DNA of 64,000 nt from Bacteroidales bacterium. Its GTDB lineage: Bacteria > Bacteroidota > Bacteroidia > Bacteroidales > F082. Below are positions 53,142-62,159 of the stretch, in pieces; the first letter of the stretch is position 1; each line of letters begins with the position of its first letter. The position numbers and the translations under genes were made by a program. Location: contig JAEFAE010000003.1 in the NCBI GenBank assembly GCA_016291135.1, positions 1 through 64,000 on the forward strand. Direction: 5' to 3'. A model generated the notes under the pieces. It was given only the letters and a program-made list of their open reading frames with translations. It had not been told where the DNA came from and did no database searches.

Positions 53142-55977
53142 CGCAGAGGCGGTTGAAGTCACAGTAGTGGCAGGCGTTGGAGTTGTCGGGTTGGCCGAAG
53201 GGAACGGTCGGGTTGGTCATCGTGGCGAGGGTGTCCGTCAACCACCGTTCCATCATCCCGATAAAGTCTTCGTTGAGGGGCTCGTAGTCGATTCTCAGGT
53301 CGAATTGCACCTGTTGGTAGCGTAAGGCGAACAGGGAGGCGGTGACGTCCTTGGGTGCTGTTTCGGGATGCTCCTTCAGATATAGGTATTTGTATATCAG
53401 CAGCTGCATTGCCTTTTCGGGAATCTGTCGGATTTGTTCCATGGAGGTCTCGTAGTCCCCCAGTTTTTTCGATACCACCACATCCGTTGCAGTCACACGG
53501 CCCGTTTTGTAGTCCACGATGCGGATCAGGTTGTCGTAGCAGTCGATGCGGTCGGCCGTTCCAGCCAGGATATAGTCCGAGCCATTGACGTGCAGCGTGG
53601 TATGCAACAGATGCTCCAGATGAAGGACGTTGAGCGCATGGGCCGACAGCCGCTCCTCCTCGAATTTCACATAGTGTTGGATCAGTTGGTCGATGGTGAG
53701 CCGGTCGAGGTAGTTGTATCCCGTGTCGGGCAACCCTTGGCTGAAGGCCGTTTCGATGGCCCTTTCTTTGGACAAGCGGACCGCAGGCTTCACCTCTTTC
53801 TCGAACCGCTCTTTGTCGATCAGCGTGTTGAGCCGTTCTTGATAGAGCAATTCAAACGTCTTGTGCACCACGGTGCCGATGACGTTGAATTGGGTTTCTT
53901 CCTCCACCGTGTTGTCCTTGATGCGCAGCACATGCTTCAGGTAGAAACATAGCGGGCATTGGATGAAGGTGGATAGGGAGGTGGGCGCCAACGCACCGTG
54001 TGGGTCGTCGGTCTTGATCTTTTGGTTCAGGCGGGCCATGACTTCCGCGTCTTTGTGGAGGACGAGCCGTTCGGGGAAGTGGGTTTTCTCCATGGGGTTG
54101 TCGAAGGTTTCCTCGACCAGCTTGATGTTGGGATTGCGTGCCGCCAGTTCATATTGCAGTTGCATGAGGAAACGGCTGGGCTCGCCGCCCCCCACGGAAC
54201 CCAGGGTGTTGTACAGGTAGTAGACCCGGCTGGCCCCTTGGAGCTGTCGGTAGAAATGGTAGGCAAAAACGGCTTGTTTTTCTTGATAGTCAGGAAGATG
54301 GCATTCTTTCCGGATGGAATGTGGAATGAAACTGCCGCCCAGGTTGTTGGCAGGCAGTATGCCCTCGTTGACGCCCACCATGTAGAAGGTCTTGAAATCG
54401 AGGTTGCGGGCCTCAAGGATTCCCATGACTTGAAGGCCGTCGGTGGTGCTGTTGTTGAGTTTGATGCTGAGTTTGTTCGCCACCAGGCGGTAGAGGGTCT
54501 CGAGGTCGGCCAGGCTGTTGACGTAGTCGCGGTGGCGTTCGGTGATGTCCCTCAAGCGGTTGACCGCCTTGCCGGTCTCGCTGATTTGGTTCAAAAGGAA
54601 GTGCCCGTCGTGGGTGTCGTTCTGTTGGACCTTTTGTGCCAGGAAGGCCAGCAGGGCCACCAAAGCCTCCAAAAACGCCTGGGGATGGTTTCCCGTTTGG
54701 TTGCCATCCTCGCCGAAGGGGAGCAGCAGGCGTATGAAGCGGCGCAGGTCTTCGCTGGAGCAACAGGCTTCGAAATCCGCCATCTTGAAGCGGAAGAGCG
54801 ACTGTTCCTCCACGCGCTTCCGATAGCGGTCGATCTGGTGGTTTTCCTCCTTGCTGAACACCACTTTGACCAGTTCCTGCTCCAAGAGGCGCAGCACCGG
54901 CCAGAGGTACCATCCTTGGCCGTGGAGGTTGCGACCCTTTCCGTGTAGGGTGAAGCATTCGTGGATGAAATGGTAGAGCGCGGTTTGCCGCATCGGATAA
55001 CCCATCGAGACCTTGACCGTGGGATAGCAAGGACGGTCGGGGATGCCGTTCAAGACGGGAATAATGAGGGTCTCGTCCGCAAGAATGACGGCTGGGTTTG
55101 GCTCATGTTCCACTTCAAGTAAGCTCTGTAATGCTTTGGCTTGTATTGTTTTGCCTTTTACGCTGACAAGATGGATTTCCTTGCTTTCGTGCAGCAGTTG
55201 GTCGGAAAAAACGGTGGGCTTCCAAGGAAGGTTTTGCCGGAGGTAGCGTTGGGCGAAGTAGCCTGCTTCGTTCTGGGGGTCGTCCACGTAGTAGCGGTCG
55301 AAATCCCAAACCACCTCGGTATGGCCCTCGCGGTACAGCGTGTCGATGATCTGTTGCTCGGTTGGGGTGAGGGCGTTGAATCCCGCAAACAGGAAAGAGC
55401 GGCGTCCGGTTTTCTCGAGCAGGCCCTCGGCAGGGAGGTTGGCCAACATCCGGGTGATCATCCCGTAGTAGCCCTTGCCTTGTTGCAACAGCCGTTCCCT
55501 GAGTTGCTCGTAGTAGTAGATCAGGTCGGCGTAGAACTTGAGGTATTGCGCTTCCTTGGGCGTGATTTGCCGGTCGGGCTGCCAAATGCCAAGCCGTTTC
55601 TCCGCTTCGATATAGGAAAAGAGATGGGCGGCATCGACATTGTATTGGTCGATCTCGTCGAAGTCGTCGGCCATTTGGGTGGCCATGCTGCCAAACACGC
55701 CGAGGTTGGTTTGGCGCCTGCGTTCCGAGTCGATGGCGATGAGCTCAAACATCATGTCCACCTTGTCCACCAGACGGAGGCCGCTCCATTGGGTCATGGC
55801 TTCCTGGATGGAGTACATTTGGGGAAGCCAGATGTCCTCTTGATACAGCTCCTTAAAGCGCGATCGCAGGTAGAAAGCGGCGCGTTTGTTCGGAAAGATC
55901 ACCGTAAGTTCCTCTTTCTGAAGGTTATAATGGCTTTTGATGTGTTCGGCGAGACGGTTGATGAAGGAGGAGGGCAT
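53119..55977 (-). CDS. AddB-like PD-(D/E)XK nuclease
   Basis: 952 residues. N-terminal part resembles an inactive helicase module (LTVIFPNKRAAFYLRSRF). The C-terminal third is a RecB-type nuclease: IQCPLCFYLKHVLRI, then GTADRIDCYDNLIRIVDYKTG (catalytic Asp/Lys), ending with a cysteine cluster CHYCDFNRLC (936-945) that with the upstream cysteine can hold a 4Fe-4S cluster, as in AddB. In known systems AddB needs the AddA helicase-nuclease for double-strand break processing; no addA is nearby. Confidence 0.87.
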   Translation of the reverse strand: MPSSFINRLAEHIKSHYNLQKEELTVIFPNKRAAFYLRSRFKELYQEDIWLPQMYSIQEAMTQWSGLRLVDKVDMMFELIAIDSERRRQTNLGVFGSMATQMADDFDEIDQYNVDAAHLFSYIEAEKRLGIWQPDRQITPKEAQYLKFYADLIYYYEQLRERLLQQGKGYYGMITRMLANLPAEGLLEKTGRRSFLFAGFNALTPTEQQIIDTLYREGHTEVVWDFDRYYVDDPQNEAGYFAQRYLRQNLPWKPTVFSDQLLHESKEIHLVSVKGKTIQAKALQSLLEVEHEPNPAVILADETLIIPVLNGIPDRPCYPTVKVSMGYPMRQTALYHFIHECFTLHGKGRNLHGQGWYLWPVLRLLEQELVKVVFSKEENHQIDRYRKRVEEQSLFRFKMADFEACCSSEDLRRFIRLLLPFGEDGNQTGNHPQAFLEALVALLAFLAQKVQQNDTHDGHFLLNQISETGKAVNRLRDITERHRDYVNSLADLETLYRLVANKLSIKLNNSTTDGLQVMGILEARNLDFKTFYMVGVNEGILPANNLGGSFIPHSIRKECHLPDYQEKQAVFAYHFYRQLQGASRVYYLYNTLGSVGGGEPSRFLMQLQYELAARNPNIKLVEETFDNPMEKTHFPERLVLHKDAEVMARLNQKIKTDDPHGALAPTSLSTFIQCPLCFYLKHVLRIKDNTVEEETQFNVIGTVVHKTFELLYQERLNTLIDKERFEKEVKPAVRLSKERAIETAFSQGLPDTGYNYLDRLTIDQLIQHYVKFEEERLSAHALNVLHLEHLLHTTLHVNGSDYILAGTADRIDCYDNLIRIVDYKTGRVTATDVVVSKKLGDYETSMEQIRQIPEKAMQLLIYKYLYLKEHPETAPKDVTASLFALRYQQVQFDLRIDYEPLNEDFIGMMERWLTDTLATMTNPTVPFGQPDNSNACHYCDFNRLCANTATGA

Positions 55978-56016
55978 GGGACTGATGTTGATGAGGTGAG
56001 TGATGGGAGGGAATGG

Positions 56017-56775
56017 TCAGACGGGTGAGGTCGTGGAGGTTTCTTTTTGGATGTGTGTCCGGTAAAACAGGTCGATTTGTTGGAATTGCTCGATTTTGCC
56101 GATGTCGAACCAGTAATCCGGATGGATCGCTATGGACCGGACCCGATGTTGGGCGGCCGCTTGCAGGTAGAGGTCGATGATGCTGTAGCGTTGAAGAGGC
56201 AAGTGCGCGAACAATTCGGGTTTGAAGATATGCATTCCGTTGAATGCCAGTTCTTTATACATTGTTTTGGGTCCGTTGACCCATTTATATTGGTTTTCCT
56301 TGAGTTGTTTCCATCCAATCAACAAATCCTGATCGTCGAAGAGCAGTTTGCGTGTGGTGTCGCGGTCTTGGGTGAGCAGCCAGGCGTCGTCGTCGGAGGC
56401 AAGGAACCGCTCATAATGGGTGCGGAGCGGGGTGTCGCTCAGGATGTCAACGTTGTGGACCAAGACGGCCTGGGTGTCGTGGAAGAAAGGAAGGGCCTGG
56501 ACGATGCCGCCCCCCGTGTCCATCAGGGCGCCCCGTTCGTCGGAAACATAAATGGCGGCATCGAAGGGGTGGGTGTCGAGAAAACGGATCACCTGCTCGC
56601 CATAATGATGGATGTTGACGATGATGGTGTCGAACCCATGACGAATGAGGTTTTCGATGTTGTGTTGCAGGAGGGGCTTCCCGGCGACTTCGACAAGGGC
56701 CTTGGGGCGGTCTTGGGTCAGCGCCTTGAGGCGGGTGCCAAGACCGGCGGCGAGAAGCATGGCGGTGCTATTCAT
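56017..56775 (-). CDS. MurU-like sugar-1-phosphate nucleotidyltransferase
   Basis: 252 residues from ATG 56775. Signature AMLLAAGLGTRLKALTQDRPKALVEVAGKPLL (about 5-36), metal-binding VHNVDILSD, and FNGMHIFKPELF. The closest functional type is MurU, which makes UDP-MurNAc from MurNAc-1-P in peptidoglycan recycling. It overlaps by eight bases the upstream AmgK-like gene, the usual MurU partner, which supports this reading. GlcNAc-1-P or other hexose-1-P cannot be excluded. Confidence 0.85.
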   Translation of the reverse strand: MNSTAMLLAAGLGTRLKALTQDRPKALVEVAGKPLLQHNIENLIRHGFDTIIVNIHHYGEQVIRFLDTHPFDAAIYVSDERGALMDTGGGIVQALPFFHDTQAVLVHNVDILSDTPLRTHYERFLASDDDAWLLTQDRDTTRKLLFDDQDLLIGWKQLKENQYKWVNGPKTMYKELAFNGMHIFKPELFAHLPLQRYSIIDLYLQAAAQHRVRSIAIHPDYWFDIGKIEQFQQIDLFYRTHIQKETSTTSPV

Positions 56776-58213
56776 GGATGTGTTGTTCGATATGGTTGAG
56801 TTGGACGATGACGTTGGGGTAGGTCTTGCGGATCCAGTCGGCGACGCTTTGGGCGAAATACACGGAACGGTGCTGTCCGCCGGTGCAACCGAAGGAGACC
56901 ATGAGATGGCTGAAATGGCGTTCAAGGTAGTTGTCGATGCTCTGCCCGACGAGTCCTTTCACATGGTCGAGGAAGGCATGGGTCGGGGGTTTGGCTTCCA
57001 GGTATTCGGCCACTTCCCAGTCGCGTCCGGTCTTGGTCTTGAATTCGGGTTCACGTCCGGGGTTGGGGAGGGCGCGGCAGTCGAAAACGAACCCGCCTCC
57101 GTTGCCGCTGAAGTCGTTGGGATAGCCTTTCTTGAAGGAGAAGCTGTTGACGGTGACGGTCAATTGGGCAGGATGCAAGGTTTGGATGGAAGCTGCGTAA
57201 CGGGGGAGCAGTCCCGTCACCTGGGCGATGACGTGTTGGAGTTCGGGATAGCCTTCGAGGGGATGGCTGGCCGACCAAGCCTCCAACGCCTTGAGGGCGT
57301 AGGGGATGCTCTCGATGAAATGGGCTTTCTTCTGGATGAGGCCGCGGAACCCATAGGCGCCCAGCACCTGTAGGAGCCGGAGGTATACGAAATAAGGATA
57401 GTAGCGGTCGAATCCAAGGGCGTCGAGGTCGAGGTGGCGTGCCAGCGTCTGTTTGTAATGTGCCAGCAGCGTGTCGCGGAGCGGCTGGGGAAGCTGTGCC
57501 TTCACCTGGTAGAGCAACGACACCACATCGTATTGCAAGGGGCCGCGGCGTCCGCCCTGGTAGTCGATGAAGCAGGGGACGCCGTGGTCGATCATCACAT
57601 TGCGTGACTGGAAGTCACGATACATGAAGAAGTCGTTGGGGGCTTGGCAAACCTGGTCGGCAAAGGCCTGGCATTCAGCCTTGAGCCGCTGTTCGTTGAA
57701 GACGATCTCGGCGTGGGGCTTCACAAAGTAATACTTGAAATAGTCGAGGTCGTCGAGCACCCCGGAACGGTCGAAGCAGGGGGTGGGATAGACCTTGCCG
57801 TAGTCCAGCCCCGGATGCCCTTCCAGCTGGAACCGGACCAGCTGCTCGAGGGTCTGCTTGAAGTAGCCGACGGTGGTTTCGTCGTAGTGGCCTGACGCCA
57901 GCGCCCGCTGGACGTGGGTGAAGAGGGTCTCGTCGCCGTGGTCGGACTGGAGGTAGCAGTCATGCCCCTCGCTCACCGCCAGCAGCTTGGGGACGGAGAG
58001 CCCTTTTTGGCCGAAGTGTCGGGTGAGGTAAAAGAAGGCCTCGTTTTCTTCGATGTTGGCGTTATAGGTGCCGATGAGGCTCCCTTGCTCCGTGCCGATC
58101 CGATAGTACTTGCGCGATGAGCCCGACTCGGCGATGGGTCGGATGTCGAGCGGGGTACGGCCCAGCGAACGGGTAAGCTCGGAGAGGGTGTTCTGGATGT
58201 CGCAGTCGTTCAT
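56768..58213 (-). CDS. AmgK-like sugar kinase fused to a RapZ C-terminal domain
   Basis: 481 residues. Residues 1-340 are an aminoglycoside-phosphotransferase-type kinase: ATP-site region SGSSRKYYRIG, catalytic loop MYRDFQSRNVMI (Asp200, Asn205) and metal Asp217 (FIDYQGGRRGPLQYD). AmgK phosphorylates MurNAc/GlcNAc at C1. Residues about 350-481 match the RapZ C-terminal domain: VNSFSFKKGYP, FDCRALPNPG and FGCTGGQHRSVYFA (His448, Arg449). In E. coli RapZ this part binds glucosamine-6-P and sRNAs. The RapZ kinase-like N-domain is absent. The fusion links cell-wall sugar salvage with an amino-sugar sensor. Confidence 0.88.
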   Translation of the reverse strand: MNDCDIQNTLSELTRSLGRTPLDIRPIAESGSSRKYYRIGTEQGSLIGTYNANIEENEAFFYLTRHFGQKGLSVPKLLAVSEGHDCYLQSDHGDETLFTHVQRALASGHYDETTVGYFKQTLEQLVRFQLEGHPGLDYGKVYPTPCFDRSGVLDDLDYFKYYFVKPHAEIVFNEQRLKAECQAFADQVCQAPNDFFMYRDFQSRNVMIDHGVPCFIDYQGGRRGPLQYDVVSLLYQVKAQLPQPLRDTLLAHYKQTLARHLDLDALGFDRYYPYFVYLRLLQVLGAYGFRGLIQKKAHFIESIPYALKALEAWSASHPLEGYPELQHVIAQVTGLLPRYAASIQTLHPAQLTVTVNSFSFKKGYPNDFSGNGGGFVFDCRALPNPGREPEFKTKTGRDWEVAEYLEAKPPTHAFLDHVKGLVGQSIDNYLERHFSHLMVSFGCTGGQHRSVYFAQSVADWIRKTYPNVIVQLNHIEQHIHE

Positions 58214-58236
58214 GAGGGTCTATGTTTATCCGTTGA

Positions 58237-58244
58237 CAAAAATA
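58237..58244 (-). promoter_or_regulatory. -7 element of the kinase-RapZ operon
   Basis: TATTTTTG on the minus strand, 23 bases before the ATG; TTTG at 58260-58263 is only 15 bases upstream. Confidence 0.45.
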
Positions 58245-58268
58245 CAAAACAAATTTTTGCAAAATCGG

Positions 58269-58297
58269 TTGCGGTCTGCTTTTTATTCCTAAATTTG
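58269..58297 (+). promoter_or_regulatory. Promoter of the DUF349 gene
   Basis: TAAATTTG (58290-58297) with TTG (58269-58271) 18 bases upstream; divergent from the kinase-RapZ promoter. Confidence 0.6.
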
Positions 58298-58359
58298 CGC
58301 CCGTATTTGTGAACTTCAAATCGGGACCCGTTTCCTGATGTACCTAAAATGAATGAATA

Positions 58360-60285
58360 ATGGAAAACAAAGTGCTTACGGCCATTGATGCCAATGAGAA
58401 AAAGACAATTGAGGAACTGAACCAATCGACGACCCTTCCGGGCAGTGTCAACATCGAGGTGAAGACCAGGGTGGAGACTCCCGCCAACGAGGCTCAACCC
58501 ATCCCACAGGATGAAGAGCTTCCGGAAATCGTGACCAACGAAGACGTGGAAGAGGAGGAAGAGGAAGCGGCCGACCTGAACCTGGACGGAAAGACCAAGG
58601 AGGAGCTGGCTGCCATGCTCGAGGAGATTGTGCAAGATCCCGACGTGATGAAGATCAAGGACCAAGTCACTGCCATTCGCGTTCGTTTTATGAAGCTCAA
58701 CAAGGACGACATGGACAAGGAACTGGAATCCTTCATGGAAGGCGGTGGCGACAAGGAAAGCTACCAGCACGAACAGGACGAAGCCGAGAAGCGCTTCAAC
58801 GCCGCGTTCGGCATCTTCAAGGCCAACCGTGCCAAGCAGAACGAGCTGATCGACGCCCAGAAGCTTGAGAACCTTGCCCAGAAGCAGGCCATCCTCGAAG
58901 AGCTCAAGGGACTCATCGCCTCCGAAGAGACGCTGAAGAAGACCTACGACGAGTTCCGTGCCCTGCAGGAGAAATGGAAAGGCATCGGCCAGGTGCCCGC
59001 CACCGAGAACGCCAACCTCTGGAACACCTACCACTTCCTGGTGGAGAAGTTCTTCGACAAGGTGAACATCAACCGCGAACTCCGTGACCTGGACATGAAG
59101 AAGAACCTCGACGCCAAGATCGTTCTCTGCGAGAAAGCCGAGGAGCTGCTCGACGAGAAGTCGATGACGAAGGCCTTCACCACGCTCCAGAAACTCCATG
59201 AGGAGTGGAAGGAGATCGGCCCCGTGCCGCAAGACAAGAAAGACGAGATCTGGGAGCGCTTCAAGGCGGCTACCGACAAGATCAACGCCATAAGAAGAGA
59301 GCATTACTCCAAGATCCAGGACGAGCAGAACGCCAACCTGGAGACCAAGGCCGCCCTTTGCGAGAAGGCCGAGGAACTGCTCGCCGAAACGTACAACAGC
59401 GTCAGCGTGTGGCAGAAGAAATCCACCGAACTGAGCGAGTTGTTCAAGGTTTGGAAGACCGTCGGCCCTGCCGGAAAGAAGCAGAACGAAGAGATCTGGA
59501 CCCGTTTCAAGACCGCCATGGATACCTTCTTCTCCCGCAAGAAGGAGTTCTTCGGCTCGCTCAAAGACAAGCAGACCGAGAACCTGGAGCGCAAGATCAA
59601 CCTCTGCATCGAGGCCGAGGCCCTTCAGGAATCCACCGAGTGGAAGAAGGCCACCGAGCAGTTCAAGCGCATTCAGGAAGAGTGGAAGACCATCGGTCCC
59701 GTGCCGAAGCGTCATTCCGACAAGGTGTGGAAACGTTTCCGCGCCGCTTGCGACACCTTCTTTGGACGCAAGGCCGAGCACTTCAGCGGCATGAAGGAGG
59801 AGGAGAGCGCCAACCTCGCCGCCAAGCAGGCCCTGATTGAGACGATCAAGAACTTCGAGTTGAAGCCCAGCCGCGCCGAGAACATGGAAGCCATCAAGGC
59901 CCTCCAGAAGCAGTGGATCGAGATCGGTCATGTGCCGATGAAGATGAAGGACAGCATCAACAGCGAGTACCGCAAGGCTGTCGACGCCCTCTTCGACAAG
60001 ATGCGCAGCAACCAGAACGAGATCTCGACCAACGAGTTCCGCGAGATGATCGAAGGCATGAAGGACGATCCGGAATCCTCCGACCGCATGCGTAAGGAGA
60101 AGACCTCCCTGGCCAACAAGATCCAGAAGCTCCGCGATGAGATCGCCGTCCTCGAGAACAACATCGGTTTCTTCTCCAACAGCAAGAACTCCGAGCTGAT
60201 GAAGGCCGAATACGAGAAGAAGATCAACAAGGCCAAGAACGACCTCAAGGTGCTCGAGGCCAAGTTGAAGATCGTAAACGACTGA
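58360..60285 (+). CDS. DUF349 multi-repeat coiled protein
   Basis: 641 residues, almost entirely charged helix. An acidic N-terminus (EDVEEEEEEAADLN) leads into five DUF349 repeats, each marked by a W-x-x-I/V-G motif: WKGIGQVP, WKEIGPVP, WKTVGPAG, WKTIGPVP and WIEIGHVP, about 70 residues apart. The C-terminus is a coiled coil. DUF349 proteins are abundant in Bacteroidota; function unproven, and helical-bundle nucleic-acid or protein binding is only a suggestion. Cotranscribed with aroC (12 bases apart). Confidence 0.88.
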   Translation: MENKVLTAIDANEKKTIEELNQSTTLPGSVNIEVKTRVETPANEAQPIPQDEELPEIVTNEDVEEEEEEAADLNLDGKTKEELAAMLEEIVQDPDVMKIKDQVTAIRVRFMKLNKDDMDKELESFMEGGGDKESYQHEQDEAEKRFNAAFGIFKANRAKQNELIDAQKLENLAQKQAILEELKGLIASEETLKKTYDEFRALQEKWKGIGQVPATENANLWNTYHFLVEKFFDKVNINRELRDLDMKKNLDAKIVLCEKAEELLDEKSMTKAFTTLQKLHEEWKEIGPVPQDKKDEIWERFKAATDKINAIRREHYSKIQDEQNANLETKAALCEKAEELLAETYNSVSVWQKKSTELSELFKVWKTVGPAGKKQNEEIWTRFKTAMDTFFSRKKEFFGSLKDKQTENLERKINLCIEAEALQESTEWKKATEQFKRIQEEWKTIGPVPKRHSDKVWKRFRAACDTFFGRKAEHFSGMKEEESANLAAKQALIETIKNFELKPSRAENMEAIKALQKQWIEIGHVPMKMKDSINSEYRKAVDALFDKMRSNQNEISTNEFREMIEGMKDDPESSDRMRKEKTSLANKIQKLRDEIAVLENNIGFFSNSKNSELMKAEYEKKINKAKNDLKVLEAKLKIVND

Positions 60286-60297
60286 TCAAAGGTTGCT

Positions 60298-61254
60298 TTG
60301 AATAGCATAGGGACGATATTCCGCCTGACCACCTTCGGTGAATCCCACGGGCCTGCCGTGGGCGGGGTGCTTGACGGATGTCCCGCTGGCTTGGCAATCG
60401 ACCTTCAAGGCGTTGCCGAGGCCTTGGCCCGAAGGGCCACCGGTTCCACCGCATCGGCTTCCCAACGGAAGGAAGCCGATGCGGTGGAATTTTTGTCGGG
60501 GCTGCTCGACGGGGTGACTCTCGGCACCCCCATCGCCTTTATGGTGCGCAACGAAGATGCCCGCCCCGAAGACTATGAGCCCCTCCGAAACACCTACCGG
60601 CCCTCGCATGCCGACTACACCTACCAGGCGAAGTACGGCCTGCGCGACTGGCGGGGCGGGGGAAGGGCCTCGGCCCGTACCACCGTTCCTGTGGTGGTGG
60701 CGGGTGCCATCGCCCGACAGTGGCTTGTCTCGAAAGGAATCCTCGTGGAAGCCGTGGTGAAGCATATTGGAGGGGAGACCCATCCACAACGAATGGATGC
60801 CTTGCTGAGGCAATGCCGTGAGGAAGGCGACAGTGTAGGTGGCGTGGTCCGGGGTTACATCCAGGGCTTGCCGGCTGGATTGGGGGAACCGATGTTCGAC
60901 AAGTTCCAGGCCTGTCTGGCCAAGGCGATGTTCAGTATTCCCGCCGTGAAGGGATTCCAATATGGCGACGGTTTTGCGATGACGTCGATGCGTGGGTCCG
61001 AGGCCAACGATCCCATGGAAGTGGCGGAAGACGGTTCGGTGCGCTTTCTGAGCAACCATTCCGGAGGCATACAAGGGGGCATCACCAATGGAGCGGAAGT
61101 CTATTTCGATGTGGCGTTCAAGCCCATCCCGACCCTCGGCCATGATGGGCGTCACGACGTATGCGCCTTGCCTAGGGCCGTGGTCATCGTGGAGTCGATG
61201 GCCGCCCTGACGGTTGCGGATCAGCTGCTGCTGGATGGCCGGTTCGGAAAATGA
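60298..61254 (+). CDS. aroC: Chorismate synthase, short form
   Basis: 318 residues with TTG start (MNSIGTIFRLTTFGESHG), against about 355-360 in relatives. Core motifs present: TFGESHG, RPSHADYTYQAKYG, GGGRASAR, HSGGIQGGITNG and GRHDVCALPRAV (Arg-His-Asp). It makes chorismate from EPSP with reduced FMN. Odd points: the usual GGGRSSARET..RV block reads GGGRASARTTVPVV, and two segments conserved in relatives (about residues 150-185, and the loop before GRHD) are missing. It may still be active, but this needs testing. Confidence 0.85.
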   Translation: MNSIGTIFRLTTFGESHGPAVGGVLDGCPAGLAIDLQGVAEALARRATGSTASASQRKEADAVEFLSGLLDGVTLGTPIAFMVRNEDARPEDYEPLRNTYRPSHADYTYQAKYGLRDWRGGGRASARTTVPVVVAGAIARQWLVSKGILVEAVVKHIGGETHPQRMDALLRQCREEGDSVGGVVRGYIQGLPAGLGEPMFDKFQACLAKAMFSIPAVKGFQYGDGFAMTSMRGSEANDPMEVAEDGSVRFLSNHSGGIQGGITNGAEVYFDVAFKPIPTLGHDGRHDVCALPRAVVIVESMAALTVADQLLLDGRFGK

Positions 61255-61286
61255 ACCGGTGGACGATCCAATTTTGATTTCTTGGA

Positions 61287-62102
61287 TTATTTTTTCTTGA
61301 ACGAAAGCACGTAGCGGTCGTTGTCGAATCCTTCCTCGTCGAAGATCTGTTGGATGAGGAAGACGCCGATGGCTTCGTCGTAACGGCCCACGAGGATGAT
61401 GTCGCCTACTTGGAGGTTGTTGACCGACGTATAGGCATTGCCGGCCAGGTAGGCGTCTTGCAGGTATTTGACCGTGGCGGCGGGGAAGTTGAAGTCGTTG
61501 TAGCGGATGAACTTCAAACCCGTCATGCTGCGCCACTCCCTGGAGAGGAGGGCGGGGTCGCTGTCGGGCGCATGATAGTCATAGACATCGATGCTGGCCG
61601 TGTCGGCACTTTGGATGATGACGGGCGTCACCCATTTCAATGAAAGGCCGTTGGCTTTCTCCGAACAGGAAGAGTACATGACCAGATCCTCGTAGGGTAC
61701 CAGCAGGACGTTGCCCGTCACCCGCACATGGAGCACGAAGGTCGTGGTGCTGCCGTCGGGGGCGTAGGCGGTAAAGGTGTATTTCACGTCCATGTTCTCG
61801 CTGGTGGTGTAGGTCTTGGTCAACACGGGGTAGTCGAACTCGACCTGCGGGCTGTCGACCACCGTGTCGAAAACCTTCTCGAGCCCGTTTTCCGATTCGA
61901 AGCTCTTGCATTCGATGCGGTGGACGAGGCTATGCTCGGAATAGGCCTTGACGTGGAACAGGATGTATTGTCCGGGCGATACGTTGGTGTATTCGTCGGC
62001 ACGGTCGACGAACAGGTTGACCGTAGAGACTTCCTGCTCGCAGGAAAGCGTGCCCAGCATCAGGGCCAATGCCGAAATCACAAGGAGAAGGGATCTTTTC
62101 AT
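61287..62102 (-). CDS. Lipoprotein of unknown function
   Basis: 271 residues from ATG 62102. Signal MKRSLLLVISALALMLGTLSC (lipobox TLSC), then an Ig/PKD-like strand-rich N-terminal half (SPGQYILFHVKAYSEHSLVHRIECKS, YTFTAYAPDGSTTTFVLHVRVTG) and a C-terminal half ending with VNNLQVGDIILVGRYDEAIGVFLIQQIFDEEGFDNDRYVLSFKKK. I do not recognise the family. Downstream of two other envelope genes, but a terminator separates it from them. Confidence 0.75.
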   Translation of the reverse strand: MKRSLLLVISALALMLGTLSCEQEVSTVNLFVDRADEYTNVSPGQYILFHVKAYSEHSLVHRIECKSFESENGLEKVFDTVVDSPQVEFDYPVLTKTYTTSENMDVKYTFTAYAPDGSTTTFVLHVRVTGNVLLVPYEDLVMYSSCSEKANGLSLKWVTPVIIQSADTASIDVYDYHAPDSDPALLSREWRSMTGLKFIRYNDFNFPAATVKYLQDAYLAGNAYTSVNNLQVGDIILVGRYDEAIGVFLIQQIFDEEGFDNDRYVLSFKKK

Positions 62103-62105
62103 GGC

Positions 62106-62147
62106 AAATAAAAACGTCATGTCGCAACGGGACCGTTGCGACATGAC
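62106..62147 (-). terminator. Terminator between the two lipoprotein genes
   Basis: Perfect 14-bp stem GTCATGTCGCAACG / CGTTGCGACATGAC (62116-62129 with 62134-62147), followed on the minus strand by GTTTTTATTT. Confidence 0.75.
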
Positions 62148-62159
62148 TTGATCATTCAA

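Noticed and set aside
58210..59931. 573-residue open frame on the minus strand opposite the DUF349 gene
   Set aside because: Leucine/valine-rich shadow of the Glu/Lys codons of the DUF349 repeats; no motif, no promoter, and it extends over the divergent promoter region.
60286..61536. 416-residue open frame opposite aroC
   Set aside because: Antisense to a gene with clear chorismate synthase motifs; composition (His, Arg, Pro rich) is not protein-like.
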